Source: UBA4732 sp963823075
Lineage (GTDB): Bacteria; Planctomycetota; Planctomycetia; Gemmatales; Gemmataceae
Direction of reading: 5' to 3'
Length of the DNA: 64,000 bases
Assembly: GCA_963823075.1 (NCBI GenBank)
Contig: CAWGKE010000018.1
Coordinates: 7,467-71,466 of the forward strand
In this document: positions 1 to 7,088 of the stretch, piece by piece
Layout of the letters: every line of letters starts with the position of its first letter
Position numbering within the stretch: the stretch's first letter is position 1
The notes under the pieces: model-generated
Databases searched by the model: none
What the model saw: the letters and a program-made list of their open reading frames with translations, nothing else
What the model was told of the DNA's origin: nothing
Made by a program: the position numbers and the translations under genes

Positions 1-561
1 CCGCCGCCAGCCGCGCCTCCGGCCAGCGCTCCGCCGGCACGGCCCGCACCTGCGCCTCGTCCAGCACCTCGCCGCCTTCCACGCCCGGCCCGTCGAAGAC
101 CTCGCTGAACGTCCACTCGAACGTCGCCAGGTCGGCGAGGAACTCCGGCCAGCTCACCTCCGGCTCGCCCTCCTCGCGCGGCGGCCGGGTCTCCGTCAGG
201 AAGCGCGAAAAGTGCGCGCCAGGCGGCAGAGCGTGTAGCTGCGCGACGGATAACTCTGGAGATAGGCGACCGCGAAAGAGTTAAACGTCTCCTCGCCCAG
301 CGCGTGGGCCGTCGCCGGGAACTCCTCGCGCAGGCACTCCATCAGCCGGGCGTAGTAGGCGTTGCCGTAGATGGACAGCCGCTCCTCGGCCGTCAGCGCC
401 TTCGAGCGGGTGACGACCTCCTCCGCGGCGCCGGCGTCGATCGCGGCTCGCGCCTCGGCGGAGCGCACCCCTTCGACGACGCCGTCCGGGTGCATGACGG
501 CGGCCTGCATCCATTTCTGGATTTTGTCGAGGGCGGGCATCGGCTTGTTCGTCGGGTTCAT
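1..561 (-). CDS. DUF2063 (BufC/HvfC-like) protein, frameshifted, runs off the left edge
   Basis: Small N-terminal helical DUF2063 domain, seen in 'MQAAVMHPDG', 'RLSIYGNAYYARLMECL' and 'EFPATAHALGEETF'. Proteins of this family work with DUF692 enzymes in making copper-binding modified peptides (bufferins). The ATG at 561 overlaps the stop of the DUF692 gene as ATGA, so the two are translationally coupled. The frame opened at 561 ends at 196 with non-family residues. Shifting one base near position 219 restores a continuous family-like reading (LGAHFSRFLTETRPP, then WPEFLADLATFEWTFSEVFD) to the window edge. The fault fits one C lost from a short C run, so an assembly indel is likelier than a dead gene. 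The C-terminus lies outside the window. Confidence 0.7.
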
Positions 562-1523
562 GGCGGGGGGGCAGCTCCGGGGGTCGCGGTCGCGCAGGAG
601 TCGGCGGCCGACGCCACGAGGAACGACACGGGGTTGGAGACCGCGCCCGGCGCCGCGACCGGAGCGGACGCCGGAGAGGCCGGCGCCGGAGAAAGGCGCG
701 CGCTCATGTAGTGCTTCGCCTTCAGAACCTCCGCATGGACCACCGGGAACTCCGGGATCTTCGCGTCCCACTCCAAAAGCGTCGAGGCGCCGCCGGTCAG
801 TCTATGCGCCAGCCGGTACAGCTCCCACACCGGGTCGATCACCTCGCCGTCGTGCGTGTCGATCCGGTGCGTGCCGCAGTCGGTGTGCCCCGCCAAATGG
901 AACTGCACCACGCGCCGGTGCGGCACGTTGCGGATGTATTCCACCGGGTCGAAATCGTGGTTGACGGCCGAGACGAAGACGTTGTTCACGTCGAGCAACA
1001 GGCCGCAGTCGGCGCCCTCCGCCAGCCGCGTCAGGAACTCCCATTCCGGCATGGTCGAATCGGCGAACTGGACGTAGGTGCTGGGGTTCTCCAGCACGAA
1101 AGGCCGCTCCAGGAAGTCCTGCACGATGCGGAGGCGGTCGCGGACGTGGGCCAGCGTCTCCTCGTTGAGCGGCACGGGCAACAGGTCGTGGGCGTTCAGC
1201 CCGGCCACGCCGGTCCAGCACAGGTGGTCGGACACCCAGCGGGCGTTGACGGCCTTGGCCAGGTTTTTGAGCTTTTGGAGATAGTCGAAGTCGAGCGGGT
1301 CGGTGCTGCCGATGGAGAGCGAGACGCCGTGCATGACGACGGGGTAGCGCTCGGCCACCTGTTCGAGGACGTAGCGCGGCCGGCCGCCGGAGTCCATGAA
1401 GTTCTCGGAGATGACCTCGAACCAATCCACCTGGGGCTGCTGGCGCAGGATGTGGGAGAAGTGGACGGTGCGAAGGCCGACCCCGAGGCCGAGGTTGGCG
1501 TAGCCGAGACGCGGCGGGAGCAT
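558..1523 (-). CDS. bufB: DUF692 family multinuclear iron enzyme (BufB/MbnB-like)
   Basis: 321 residues, the usual DUF692 length, forming a TIM-barrel metalloenzyme. Known members (MbnB, TglH, BufB) use two or three iron ions to remodel cysteines of a precursor peptide with the help of a partner protein. Visible family motifs are DWFEVISENFMDSGG (32-47), MHGVSLSIGS (64-73), WVSDHLCW (96-103), FVLENPSTY (142-150), LLLDVNNVFVSAVNHDFD (175-192), QFHLAGH (207-213) and LLEWD (249-253). These supply the expected His, Asp, Asn and Glu ligands. I start at the ATG at 1523 (MLPPRLGYANLG) because the longer upstream reading runs through a repeat and is not family-like. It sits between the Cys-rich precursor gene (stop 1642) and the DUF2063 gene (ATGA overlap). 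Confidence 0.88.
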   Translation of the reverse strand: MLPPRLGYANLGLGVGLRTVHFSHILRQQPQVDWFEVISENFMDSGGRPRYVLEQVAERYPVVMHGVSLSIGSTDPLDFDYLQKLKNLAKAVNARWVSDHLCWTGVAGLNAHDLLPVPLNEETLAHVRDRLRIVQDFLERPFVLENPSTYVQFADSTMPEWEFLTRLAEGADCGLLLDVNNVFVSAVNHDFDPVEYIRNVPHRRVVQFHLAGHTDCGTHRIDTHDGEVIDPVWELYRLAHRLTGGASTLLEWDAKIPEFPVVHAEVLKAKHYMSARLSPAPASPASAPVAAPGAVSNPVSFLVASAADSCATATPGAAPPP

Positions 1524-1587
1524 GGTTCTTGTTCCGAAGGGTTTCGTCCGAAGCCCGCCGTAAGGGAGCGGTCTGTCCGGGCCGCGA

Positions 1588-1624
1588 CTGTAAGGGAGCG
1601 AGGGAGAGGACCGCTCCCTCACAG
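1588..1624. repeat. Hairpin in bufA-bufB gap
   Basis: Arms 1588-1600 and 1612-1624 (ctgtaagggagcg against cgctccctcacag) pair with one mismatch over an 11-base loop. A further direct copy of 'gtaagggagcg' lies just upstream near 1560. The hairpin sits in the 118-bp gap inside the operon. It could reduce transcription of the enzyme genes relative to the precursor gene (inference), or simply be one of the palindromic repeats scattered through this genome. Confidence 0.6.
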
Positions 1625-1641
1625 TGGCGGCTCGGCGCGGC

Positions 1642-2091
1642 TCACTTGGCCGGCGGGGCATCGGCGATCTTCTTGTCGGGGAAGGCCTTCTTCATGTCGG
1701 CCTCGAAGCTCTTGCGGGCCTTGGCCCAGATCTTCGCGTCCTTGATCGGCACGTTGCAGCCGCCCATGCCCTTGCACTTGTTCTCGCCGGGCATGTTCTT
1801 GTCGGCGTTGCAGCCGCCGAGGCCGGCGCAGTCGTTGTCGCCGGCGCAGGTGTGGGCCTTGGCGGTGGCGCAGTCGCCGGCGCCGGCGCAGTCGTTCTTG
1901 CCGCCGGCGCTCTTGCCCTTGCAGGTGTTCAGGCCGCGGCAGATGTGCGGCTCCTGCGACATCAGCGGCTTTTCCTTGTCCTTCGCCTTCGCGTCGGCGG
2001 CGACGACGAGGCCGGCGCCGGCCAACATGCCGCCGAGGGCGGCCGCGGCCAGCTTACCGAACGAGCGGCGATTCAGGTCCTGCGAATCCAT
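1642..2091 (-). CDS. Cys-rich exported bufferin-like precursor peptide
   Basis: 149 residues. The N-terminus (LNRRSFGKLAAAALGGMLAG) is a twin-arginine-like signal peptide ending near residue 32. The mature part has nine cysteines at 51, 57, 68, 74, 82, 88, 94, 106 and 112 in a repeating pattern of the form C-x-G-x-N-x-C-K-G and C-A-G-x-x-D-C. The C-terminal 35 residues are charged. Cys-rich exported precursors beside DUF692 and DUF2063 genes are bufferins, copper-binding peptides whose cysteines are modified by the DUF692 enzyme. Gene order here is precursor, DUF692, DUF2063, all on the minus strand. I chose the ATG at 2091 because it directly precedes the signal peptide; the upstream extension is not signal-like. 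The modification itself is inferred from context. Confidence 0.75.
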   Translation of the reverse strand: MDSQDLNRRSFGKLAAAALGGMLAGAGLVVAADAKAKDKEKPLMSQEPHICRGLNTCKGKSAGGKNDCAGAGDCATAKAHTCAGDNDCAGLGGCNADKNMPGENKCKGMGGCNVPIKDAKIWAKARKSFEADMKKAFPDKKIADAPPAK

Positions 2092-2242
2092 GGATTCCCC
2101 TTGTTGTGAGATGAGCGGCCGCCGCCCCCGGAACGCGACCGGCGTTGGGGTGGTTCGGCCCCTGACCATCGAGAAGCATTCTAGGCGCACCGAGCGGACT
2201 CAGCCACAAAAATGCGGACGAAAGATTCGAGAAGGCCGCCGG

Positions 2243-2683
2243 CTAATACTTGTTCAGCTCGATGACGTCCGGCGCCACCACGTCGGGGGCCTTGACCTCG
2301 ACGACGATGGGCGTCTTTCCTTGGGCGAATTTCGCGTTGAGCGCGTCGTCGCCGTAATGGGCAATGGCGACGCGGTACTTGCCCGCCTCGACGCCCTTGC
2401 CGTCGAGTCCCGTGGTGGTGAATTTCCCCGTCGTCGCGTCGTAGGTGCAGGGCGTCGGATCGGAGGCCTTGGACGCATCGCCGAAGTCGGCCAGCAGTCG
2501 GACCTGGACGGGGAGTTCGCCGGGCGGCATCGGGCCGGACGGAGCGGGAAGGGGTTTGCCGTCCAGCAGGATCGTGCCGACGGCCTTGCAGCGAGGCGGT
2601 CCCGAGGGGCCGCACCCCGTCAGGAGGAGGCACGCCGGCAGGCAAAGCCCCAGCAGAGCGGATGGTCGGGAGAGCGCCTTCAT
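2243..2683 (-). CDS. Small exported lipoprotein, carboxypeptidase-regulatory-like
   Basis: 146 residues. The N-terminus is hydrophobic and ends in a lipobox, LTGC (Cys24), so the protein is probably a membrane-anchored lipoprotein. The rest reads like a short beta-sandwich: GTILLDGKPL, PVQVRLLADFGD, TYDATTGKFTTTGLDGKG, EAGKYRVAIAHYGDD, PIVVEVKAPDVV. This is the common planctomycete 'exported protein with a dose of GxxLDGKPL' style, and no enzymatic residues are apparent. It lies upstream of the bufferin-like cluster on the same strand but 150 bp away, so membership of that operon is uncertain. Confidence 0.7.
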   Translation of the reverse strand: MKALSRPSALLGLCLPACLLLTGCGPSGPPRCKAVGTILLDGKPLPAPSGPMPPGELPVQVRLLADFGDASKASDPTPCTYDATTGKFTTTGLDGKGVEAGKYRVAIAHYGDDALNAKFAQGKTPIVVEVKAPDVVAPDVIELNKY

Positions 2684-2929
2684 CGACGGGAATCCCCGGG
2701 AAAAGGGAGGCGGAGGTTGACGACCGGATCATCAGGGATGTTATTCGGGGGGCGGAAGCGGGTCAAGTCGCCGGCGCGGCCGCGCCAACGAAGCCGGCCC
2801 CGTCGGGGTTATCCCTGGTAGAGCGGCGTGAGCGGGCGCCCTACCGGCCCCCGCACGGACGCGGTACAATCGAGGGGTTTCTCTCCCTGTCGCGCCGGGC
2901 GGACGGCGCGAGGCCCGAGGACCCGGTGC

Positions 2930-3504
2930 GTGGCCTCTCCAGGTGATTCCCCTGACCGGCCGGCCGAGGAAGAGCGGCTGATCCGCGCCGCCCAGAAGGG
3001 CGACCGGCCGGCCTTCGCCGCACTGATCGAAGCCTACTGGGATCGTCTGTATCGCTGGCTGTATCACCTGGCGCACGACCGCCATGCGGCCGAGGACCTG
3101 ACGCAGGAGACCTTCCTCAAGGCGTTCGCCGGGCTGCATCGCTTCCGGGCGGGAACGAACTTCGCCGCCTGGCTGTTTCGCATCGCCCACAACAACTTCG
3201 CCAACCAGCGCCGCGCCACGGCCCGCGGCCGCGAACCGCTGCCGGAGGACGTGGCGGCCCCGGACGCCGGCCCGTGCGAGGAGGCCGAGAGCCGTGAGGC
3301 GCTCCAAGATTTGGCCCGGCGCTGGGCCGATTGCCGGCGGAGTTCCGGGCGGCGCTGCTGCTCCGCGCCGAACAAGGGATGTCGTTCCGCCAGATCGCCG
3401 AGGCGCTCGACCTGACCGAGGAGACGGCCCGCTGGCGCGTCTTCAAGGCGCGCCAGAAGCTGCTGGCGCTGCTCGCCCCCCGACAGGAACAGGAGAAGCC
3501 ATGA
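2930..3504 (+). CDS. ECF-type RNA polymerase sigma factor, frameshifted
   Basis: Region 2 is clear: AFAALIEAYWDRLYRWLYHL, then AEDLTQETFLKAF and the core-binding FRAGTNFAAWLFRIAHNNF. The original frame leaves the family near 3320. Moving one base recovers region 4: ALGRLPAEFRAALLLR, then GMSFRQIAEALDLTEETARW and VFKARQKLLALL, to a TGA at 3502. One G missing from a GGG run would explain it. I chose the GTG at 2930, just before the conserved part; the ATG at 2828 adds non-family sequence. The stop overlaps the ATG of the anti-sigma gene (ATGA), so the pair is coupled and should form one regulatory switch. Confidence 0.8.
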
Positions 3505-4277
3505 ACTGTGACGCCGCCCGGCGCCGCCTGCTCGCCGAGGAGCAACCCGACCGGCCGACCGACGACGACGTGCGGCGCCACGTCGCCGTCTGCGCGGCCT
3601 GCCGCGCCCTGGGCCGGCGCCTCGCCCTGGTGGAGCGGCAGCTCCCGCGCCTGCGCGTGCCGGCGTCGTCGGCCAAGTCGGCGTTCGTGCGGCGCTTCCT
3701 GCGGGCGGGCGGGCCGGTCGTCAAGCGCGTGCCGCTGCCGTGGACGACGCCGCCCCGACAGCGCGGTCTGCAAAAGCTGTCGCTGGCCGTCGCCATCGCC
3801 GCCGTCCTGGCCGTGTTCACGCTCGGCTGGTGGACCTGGCCGCGCGTGCCGGCGCCGGCGCCGCATCCGGCGCCGGCGTGGGTCGCCGAAATCTACAAGG
3901 AGCGCGACGGCATTCGCGCCCTGCCCGAGCCGCGCGACCGCGTGGAACGGCTGACCGCCCTGGCGGCGAAGCTCCACGACCAGGCGCGGGCGCTGACGCG
4001 CGACGGCGACGCGGCAAACCTGGCCCGCCTGGCGAAGGTGTATCGGGAGCTGGTGGGCGGCGACCTGATGGATCACGCCCGCGCCCTGCCCGCCGCGCAG
4101 CGAGCCGACGCGCTGGGGGGCGCCCGCGACGAATTGATTCGCGCGGAGAGCGATTTCACGCGGGCCGCCGCCGACGCCTCCCAAGCCGGTTCCTCCACGG
4201 CCGGGCCGTTACAGGAACTCGCCAGGGCCGCGCGCGACGGTAAACAGAACCTCCAGACGCTGCTCCCGGCGGCGTGA
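3501..4277 (+). CDS. Membrane-anchored zinc-finger anti-sigma factor
   Basis: 258 residues. The N-terminal domain holds the zinc-binding H-x3-C-x2-C motif of anti-sigma factors (RRHVAVCAACRAL). One transmembrane helix follows at about residues 93-113 (LSLAVAIAAVLAVFTLGWW), then an Ala/Arg-rich helical periplasmic part. The family normally holds the partner ECF sigma at the membrane until a signal is sensed; the sigma gene is directly upstream with a 4-base overlap. The C-terminal part (EIYKERDGIRALPEPRDRVERL onward, in pieces) resembles the putative sensor regions common in planctomycetes, and the signal is unknown. Confidence 0.75.
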   Translation: MNCDAARRRLLAEEQPDRPTDDDVRRHVAVCAACRALGRRLALVERQLPRLRVPASSAKSAFVRRFLRAGGPVVKRVPLPWTTPPRQRGLQKLSLAVAIAAVLAVFTLGWWTWPRVPAPAPHPAPAWVAEIYKERDGIRALPEPRDRVERLTALAAKLHDQARALTRDGDAANLARLAKVYRELVGGDLMDHARALPAAQRADALGGARDELIRAESDFTRAAADASQAGSSTAGPLQELARAARDGKQNLQTLLPAA

Positions 4278-4340
4278 CGCCGCGCCGCTCGCCATTCCTT
4301 CCTTCCCCGTTTGCCCCACCGATGCTTCGCCTTCTCGCCC

Positions 4341-5351
4341 CCTCGTTCCCAAGCTCTCAGGGTTTTGCAAGGATGTCTGCAAGGTGCTGATTTGAAAGGA
4401 GTTCGCGTTCTTGGTTTCCTTCAAGAGGAAAGCAACTCTTGAGGAGGTGAACCATGGAACGCGAACTCTGGCATCCGTTATACCGCTTGCTGAAGGAGGT
4501 CGCCAAGGACTTCCGTCAGAAATACGTGCAGATGCAGCCGTGGGTGCTGGTCGCCGTGATGCTGTGGGCCGCCCTGCACGACCGCCCCGTCTCGTGGGCC
4601 TGTCAGCGGCGCCACGGGAGTACCACGACGCTCAAGCCCTGGCGGCTGCCCTCGCCCTCGACCATGCGCCGGCGCATCGACGGCGTCGCCGTCGGCCTGC
4701 TGGGGCGGGCGCTGGAGCGGCGCCTGCGCGACAGCGGCCGCCCGGCCCTCGTCGCCTTCGTGGATGGCAAGCCCTTGCCCATCGGGGGCAACGGCAAGGA
4801 CCCCGACGCCCGCTTCGGCCGCGGCGCCGGCTGCCTCGCCAAAGGCTATAAGCTGCATACGGTTTGGTCGAACCGGGCCATGCTGGAGGCCTGGGAGATC
4901 ACGCCGCTGAACGCCGGCGAGAAGGCGGTCGCCGAGCGGTTGATCGGCCGGCTGGAGTACGGCGGCTACCTGGTGGCCGACGGCAACTACGACGCCAGCT
5001 ACCTGTACGAGGCGGCCTTCGACCACGGCTATCAACTGGTTTCGCCGTGCCGCGAGGCCAAGACGCCCGGCTGCGGCAAGCACTACCCGAGCCCGCACCG
5101 ACTGCGCGGCCTGGCGATCCTGCAAGGGGGTTTTGGCAAGGCGTTGTTCAAGGCGCGGACGGCGATCGAGCGTTTGTTCGGGAATGCGACGTCGTTCGGG
5201 GGCGGGCTGGGCCCGCTGCCGGCGTGGGTGCGGGGTCTGGAGCGGGTGCGGACGTGGCTGTGGGCCAAGCTGCTCATCAACGCCGTCCGCATCCGCTACG
5301 GATAAGGACTTACGACCATCCTTGCAAGATGTTGGGAGTTTGGGAACGAGG
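4341..5351 (+). mobile_element. Insertion sequence, DDE transposase, about 1.0 kb
   Basis: Imperfect terminal inverted repeats flank a single transposase gene. The left end starts cctcgttcccaagctctcag near 4341. The right end, read as reverse complement from 5351, starts cctcgttcccaaactcccaa. Both continue into a shared ttgcaaggatg block. No clear target duplication is visible. The element inserted immediately beside a 32-bp palindrome (5352-5427). Confidence 0.7.
4454..5305 (+). CDS. IS4/IS5-superfamily DDE transposase
   Basis: 283 residues, full length for a single-ORF element. The catalytic acidic residues fall in FVDGKPLPIGG (first Asp), LVADGNYDASYLYE (second Asp) and ARTAIERLFGN (Glu), as in the DDE_Tnp_1 fold. 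A strong ribosome site, gaggaggtgaacc, precedes the ATG. The frame is intact and both ends of the element are present, so it may still move. I cannot place it in a named IS family with certainty. Confidence 0.8.
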   Translation: MERELWHPLYRLLKEVAKDFRQKYVQMQPWVLVAVMLWAALHDRPVSWACQRRHGSTTTLKPWRLPSPSTMRRRIDGVAVGLLGRALERRLRDSGRPALVAFVDGKPLPIGGNGKDPDARFGRGAGCLAKGYKLHTVWSNRAMLEAWEITPLNAGEKAVAERLIGRLEYGGYLVADGNYDASYLYEAAFDHGYQLVSPCREAKTPGCGKHYPSPHRLRGLAILQGGFGKALFKARTAIERLFGNATSFGGGLGPLPAWVRGLERVRTWLWAKLLINAVRIRYG

Positions 5352-5427
5352 CCAAGACGCAAAGGCGCAAAGAGCCGCGGAAGACAAAAGGCAGGCTTCC
5401 GCGGCTCTTTGCGCCTTTGCGTCTTGG
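5352..5427. repeat. 32-bp perfect palindrome, probable bidirectional terminator
   Basis: Arms 5352-5383 and 5396-5427 are perfectly complementary over a 12-base loop (ccaagacgcaaaggcgcaaa and onward). It lies just past the stop of the minus-strand FG-GAP gene (5440), where it would end that transcript. It belongs to the set of long intergenic palindromes in the host part of this window. Confidence 0.75.
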
Positions 5428-5439
5428 CGTGAGATCCCT

Positions 5440-6711
5440 TTATTTCTTCGTCCGCACCTGCTCGAACAGGAACGTGCCCTTCTTGTTGGACACCACGACG
5501 TCGGGCAGGCCGTCGCCGTTGACGTCGGCCACCGCGAACTGGGTGCCGATGCCGGAGTCGTCGTCGATCTGGTGCGGCGTGAACGTGACGATGCCGCCCT
5601 TGTCCTTCTTCGCCTCGAACCAGTAGAGCACCGCCGGGGCGTTGGGATCGGCGTCGCCGTGCGAGCCGTGCGCCGACCAGCGCTTGCCGGTGACAAGGTC
5701 CTTCAGCCCGTCGCCGTTGATGTCCACGCACTGCATGGCGTGCGACTCGGAGAAGAGCTTGGGAAACAGGTCCGTCTTGAGAAAGACGGGGTCGTTGCCC
5801 TTCTCACCCTTTTGAATGTGCGCCCAGATGCCGTAGTTGTGGGCCGAGCTGTGGATGATGTCGGCCTTGCCGTCGCCGTCGATGTCGTAGGCGAACATGT
5901 CGGCGCTTTCGGGGCCGAGGTCGGCGGGGTGGAAGGTCCACGGCTTGTCGGTCGTCTTTGCGTCGGCCGGCTGCTCCCACCAGCCGCCGGTGCAGATCAC
6001 GTCCTGGCGGCCGTCGCCGTTGACGTCGCCGACGCCGAGGCCGTGCGAGAAGCGCATCGTGCCGGGGACCGGCTTGCCGGGTTCGCTCGGGGGGCTGATC
6101 GGGTGCATCTCCCACAAGGCGGTGGGGTCCTTGCCCGGCGCGAACCAGGCCATCTGGCCCTCGTTGCCGTCCGGCTTCCCGTCCTTCGGCTGGAAGCCCA
6201 TGATGAGTTCGCGTTTGCCGTCGCCGAACAGGTCGGCGTACTGCGGCGTCTCGTTGCAGGCGCTGTGCCAGATGATGTGCTGCTTCCACATCGCGTTCAC
6301 GTCGCCCTTGGGGTTCTCGAACCAGTAGCAGGGGGCGCCGGGGAAGTCGATGACAAGGAGGTCGGGATAGCCGTCGCCGTTGAAGTCCTCGGCGGCGCAG
6401 ACGAAGCTGTGGCTGTAGGGGCCGTCGCCGTTCTTGTAGTCGCCGAGTTGACGGATCGGGTGCATCTTCCAATCCGGCGCTTCGTACCACGCTTCGCCGT
6501 TGATGATGTCCATCTTGCCGTCCTTGTTGACGTCGGCGACGGCGACGCCTTCGGAGCGGAAGACCTTGTCCAGGACCGTTTTTTTCCAGGTGATTTCGTC
6601 GGCGGACGCGGCGGCGGGGGCGGTGCGCACGGGGTCGGCCGCGCCGGCGGCCAGGGCCGCGACGAAGGGCGCGGCCAGCAGTCCGGCGGAGAGCCAGGGA
6701 CGGAGACGCAT
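5440..6711 (-). CDS. Exported FG-GAP/VCBS repeat beta-propeller protein
   Basis: 423 residues from the ATG at 6711, which opens a signal peptide (MRLRPWLSAGLLAAPFVAAL). Calcium-binding FG-GAP repeats with D-x-N/D-x-D-G cores occur at least six times: VADVNKDGKMDII, AEDFNGDGYPDLL, GVGDVNGDGRQDVI, AYDIDGDGKADII, CVDINGDGLKDLV and VADVNGDGLPDVV. Proteins of this type are exported integrin-like propellers, abundant in planctomycetes, with no assigned reaction. The gene is monocistronic and ends at a large palindrome. Confidence 0.85.
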   Translation of the reverse strand: MRLRPWLSAGLLAAPFVAALAAGAADPVRTAPAAASADEITWKKTVLDKVFRSEGVAVADVNKDGKMDIINGEAWYEAPDWKMHPIRQLGDYKNGDGPYSHSFVCAAEDFNGDGYPDLLVIDFPGAPCYWFENPKGDVNAMWKQHIIWHSACNETPQYADLFGDGKRELIMGFQPKDGKPDGNEGQMAWFAPGKDPTALWEMHPISPPSEPGKPVPGTMRFSHGLGVGDVNGDGRQDVICTGGWWEQPADAKTTDKPWTFHPADLGPESADMFAYDIDGDGKADIIHSSAHNYGIWAHIQKGEKGNDPVFLKTDLFPKLFSESHAMQCVDINGDGLKDLVTGKRWSAHGSHGDADPNAPAVLYWFEAKKDKGGIVTFTPHQIDDDSGIGTQFAVADVNGDGLPDVVVSNKKGTFLFEQVRTKK

Positions 6712-6796
6712 GAGAGTTCCTCGGGGCAGGGGTGTCGGTTGGGGCGCCACGTGGGATGATTATGCGGGTTGGAGGGGGCGAGTGCAAGAAAATGAG

Positions 6797-6865
6797 CCGT
6801 TTAGCCGCGACCCGACAGGGGAGCGCTCTCTGCACGCGCTCCCCTGTCGGGTCGCGGCTAAACGG
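6797..6865. repeat. 29-bp perfect palindrome
   Basis: Arms 6797-6825 and 6837-6865 (ccgtttagccgcgacccgac and onward) are perfectly complementary with an 11-base loop. It lies in the 377-bp gap between the divergent FG-GAP gene and the pilM operon. No gene lies in that gap. The remainder holds the pilM promoter candidate. Confidence 0.8.
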
Positions 6866-6953
6866 CGCCGCCCGCGCCAACGAAACGCCGGCCTCATCGG
6901 TTGTACCTGATGAAGCGGCGGCGCGGGGCGGATCAAATCCGTCGGCCGGCCGG

Positions 6954-6981
6954 TTGACACCCCGCTGCGAACCATGATACG
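6954..6981 (+). promoter_or_regulatory. Candidate sigma70-type promoter of the pilM operon
   Basis: A perfect -35 box TTGACA at 6954-6959 is followed after 16 bp by GATACG (76-81 of the same block), within 'catgatacggtaaac'. It faces pilM, about 108 bp from its ATG. The -10 match is only moderate. Confidence 0.45.
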
Positions 6982-7088
6982 GTAAACTTTTACGTCCACG
7001 CACAGTTCCCGACTTAATCCGCGCGGTCCGGCGGCGACTGACAGCCTTTCCCATCCGGTCGGCCGCGGCGCGGCAGGTGGAGGTTAGA

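Noticed and set aside
6712..6953. Small ORFs over the 29-bp palindrome at 6797
   Set aside because: They are made by the inverted repeat itself (same peptide on both strands) and have no ribosome site.
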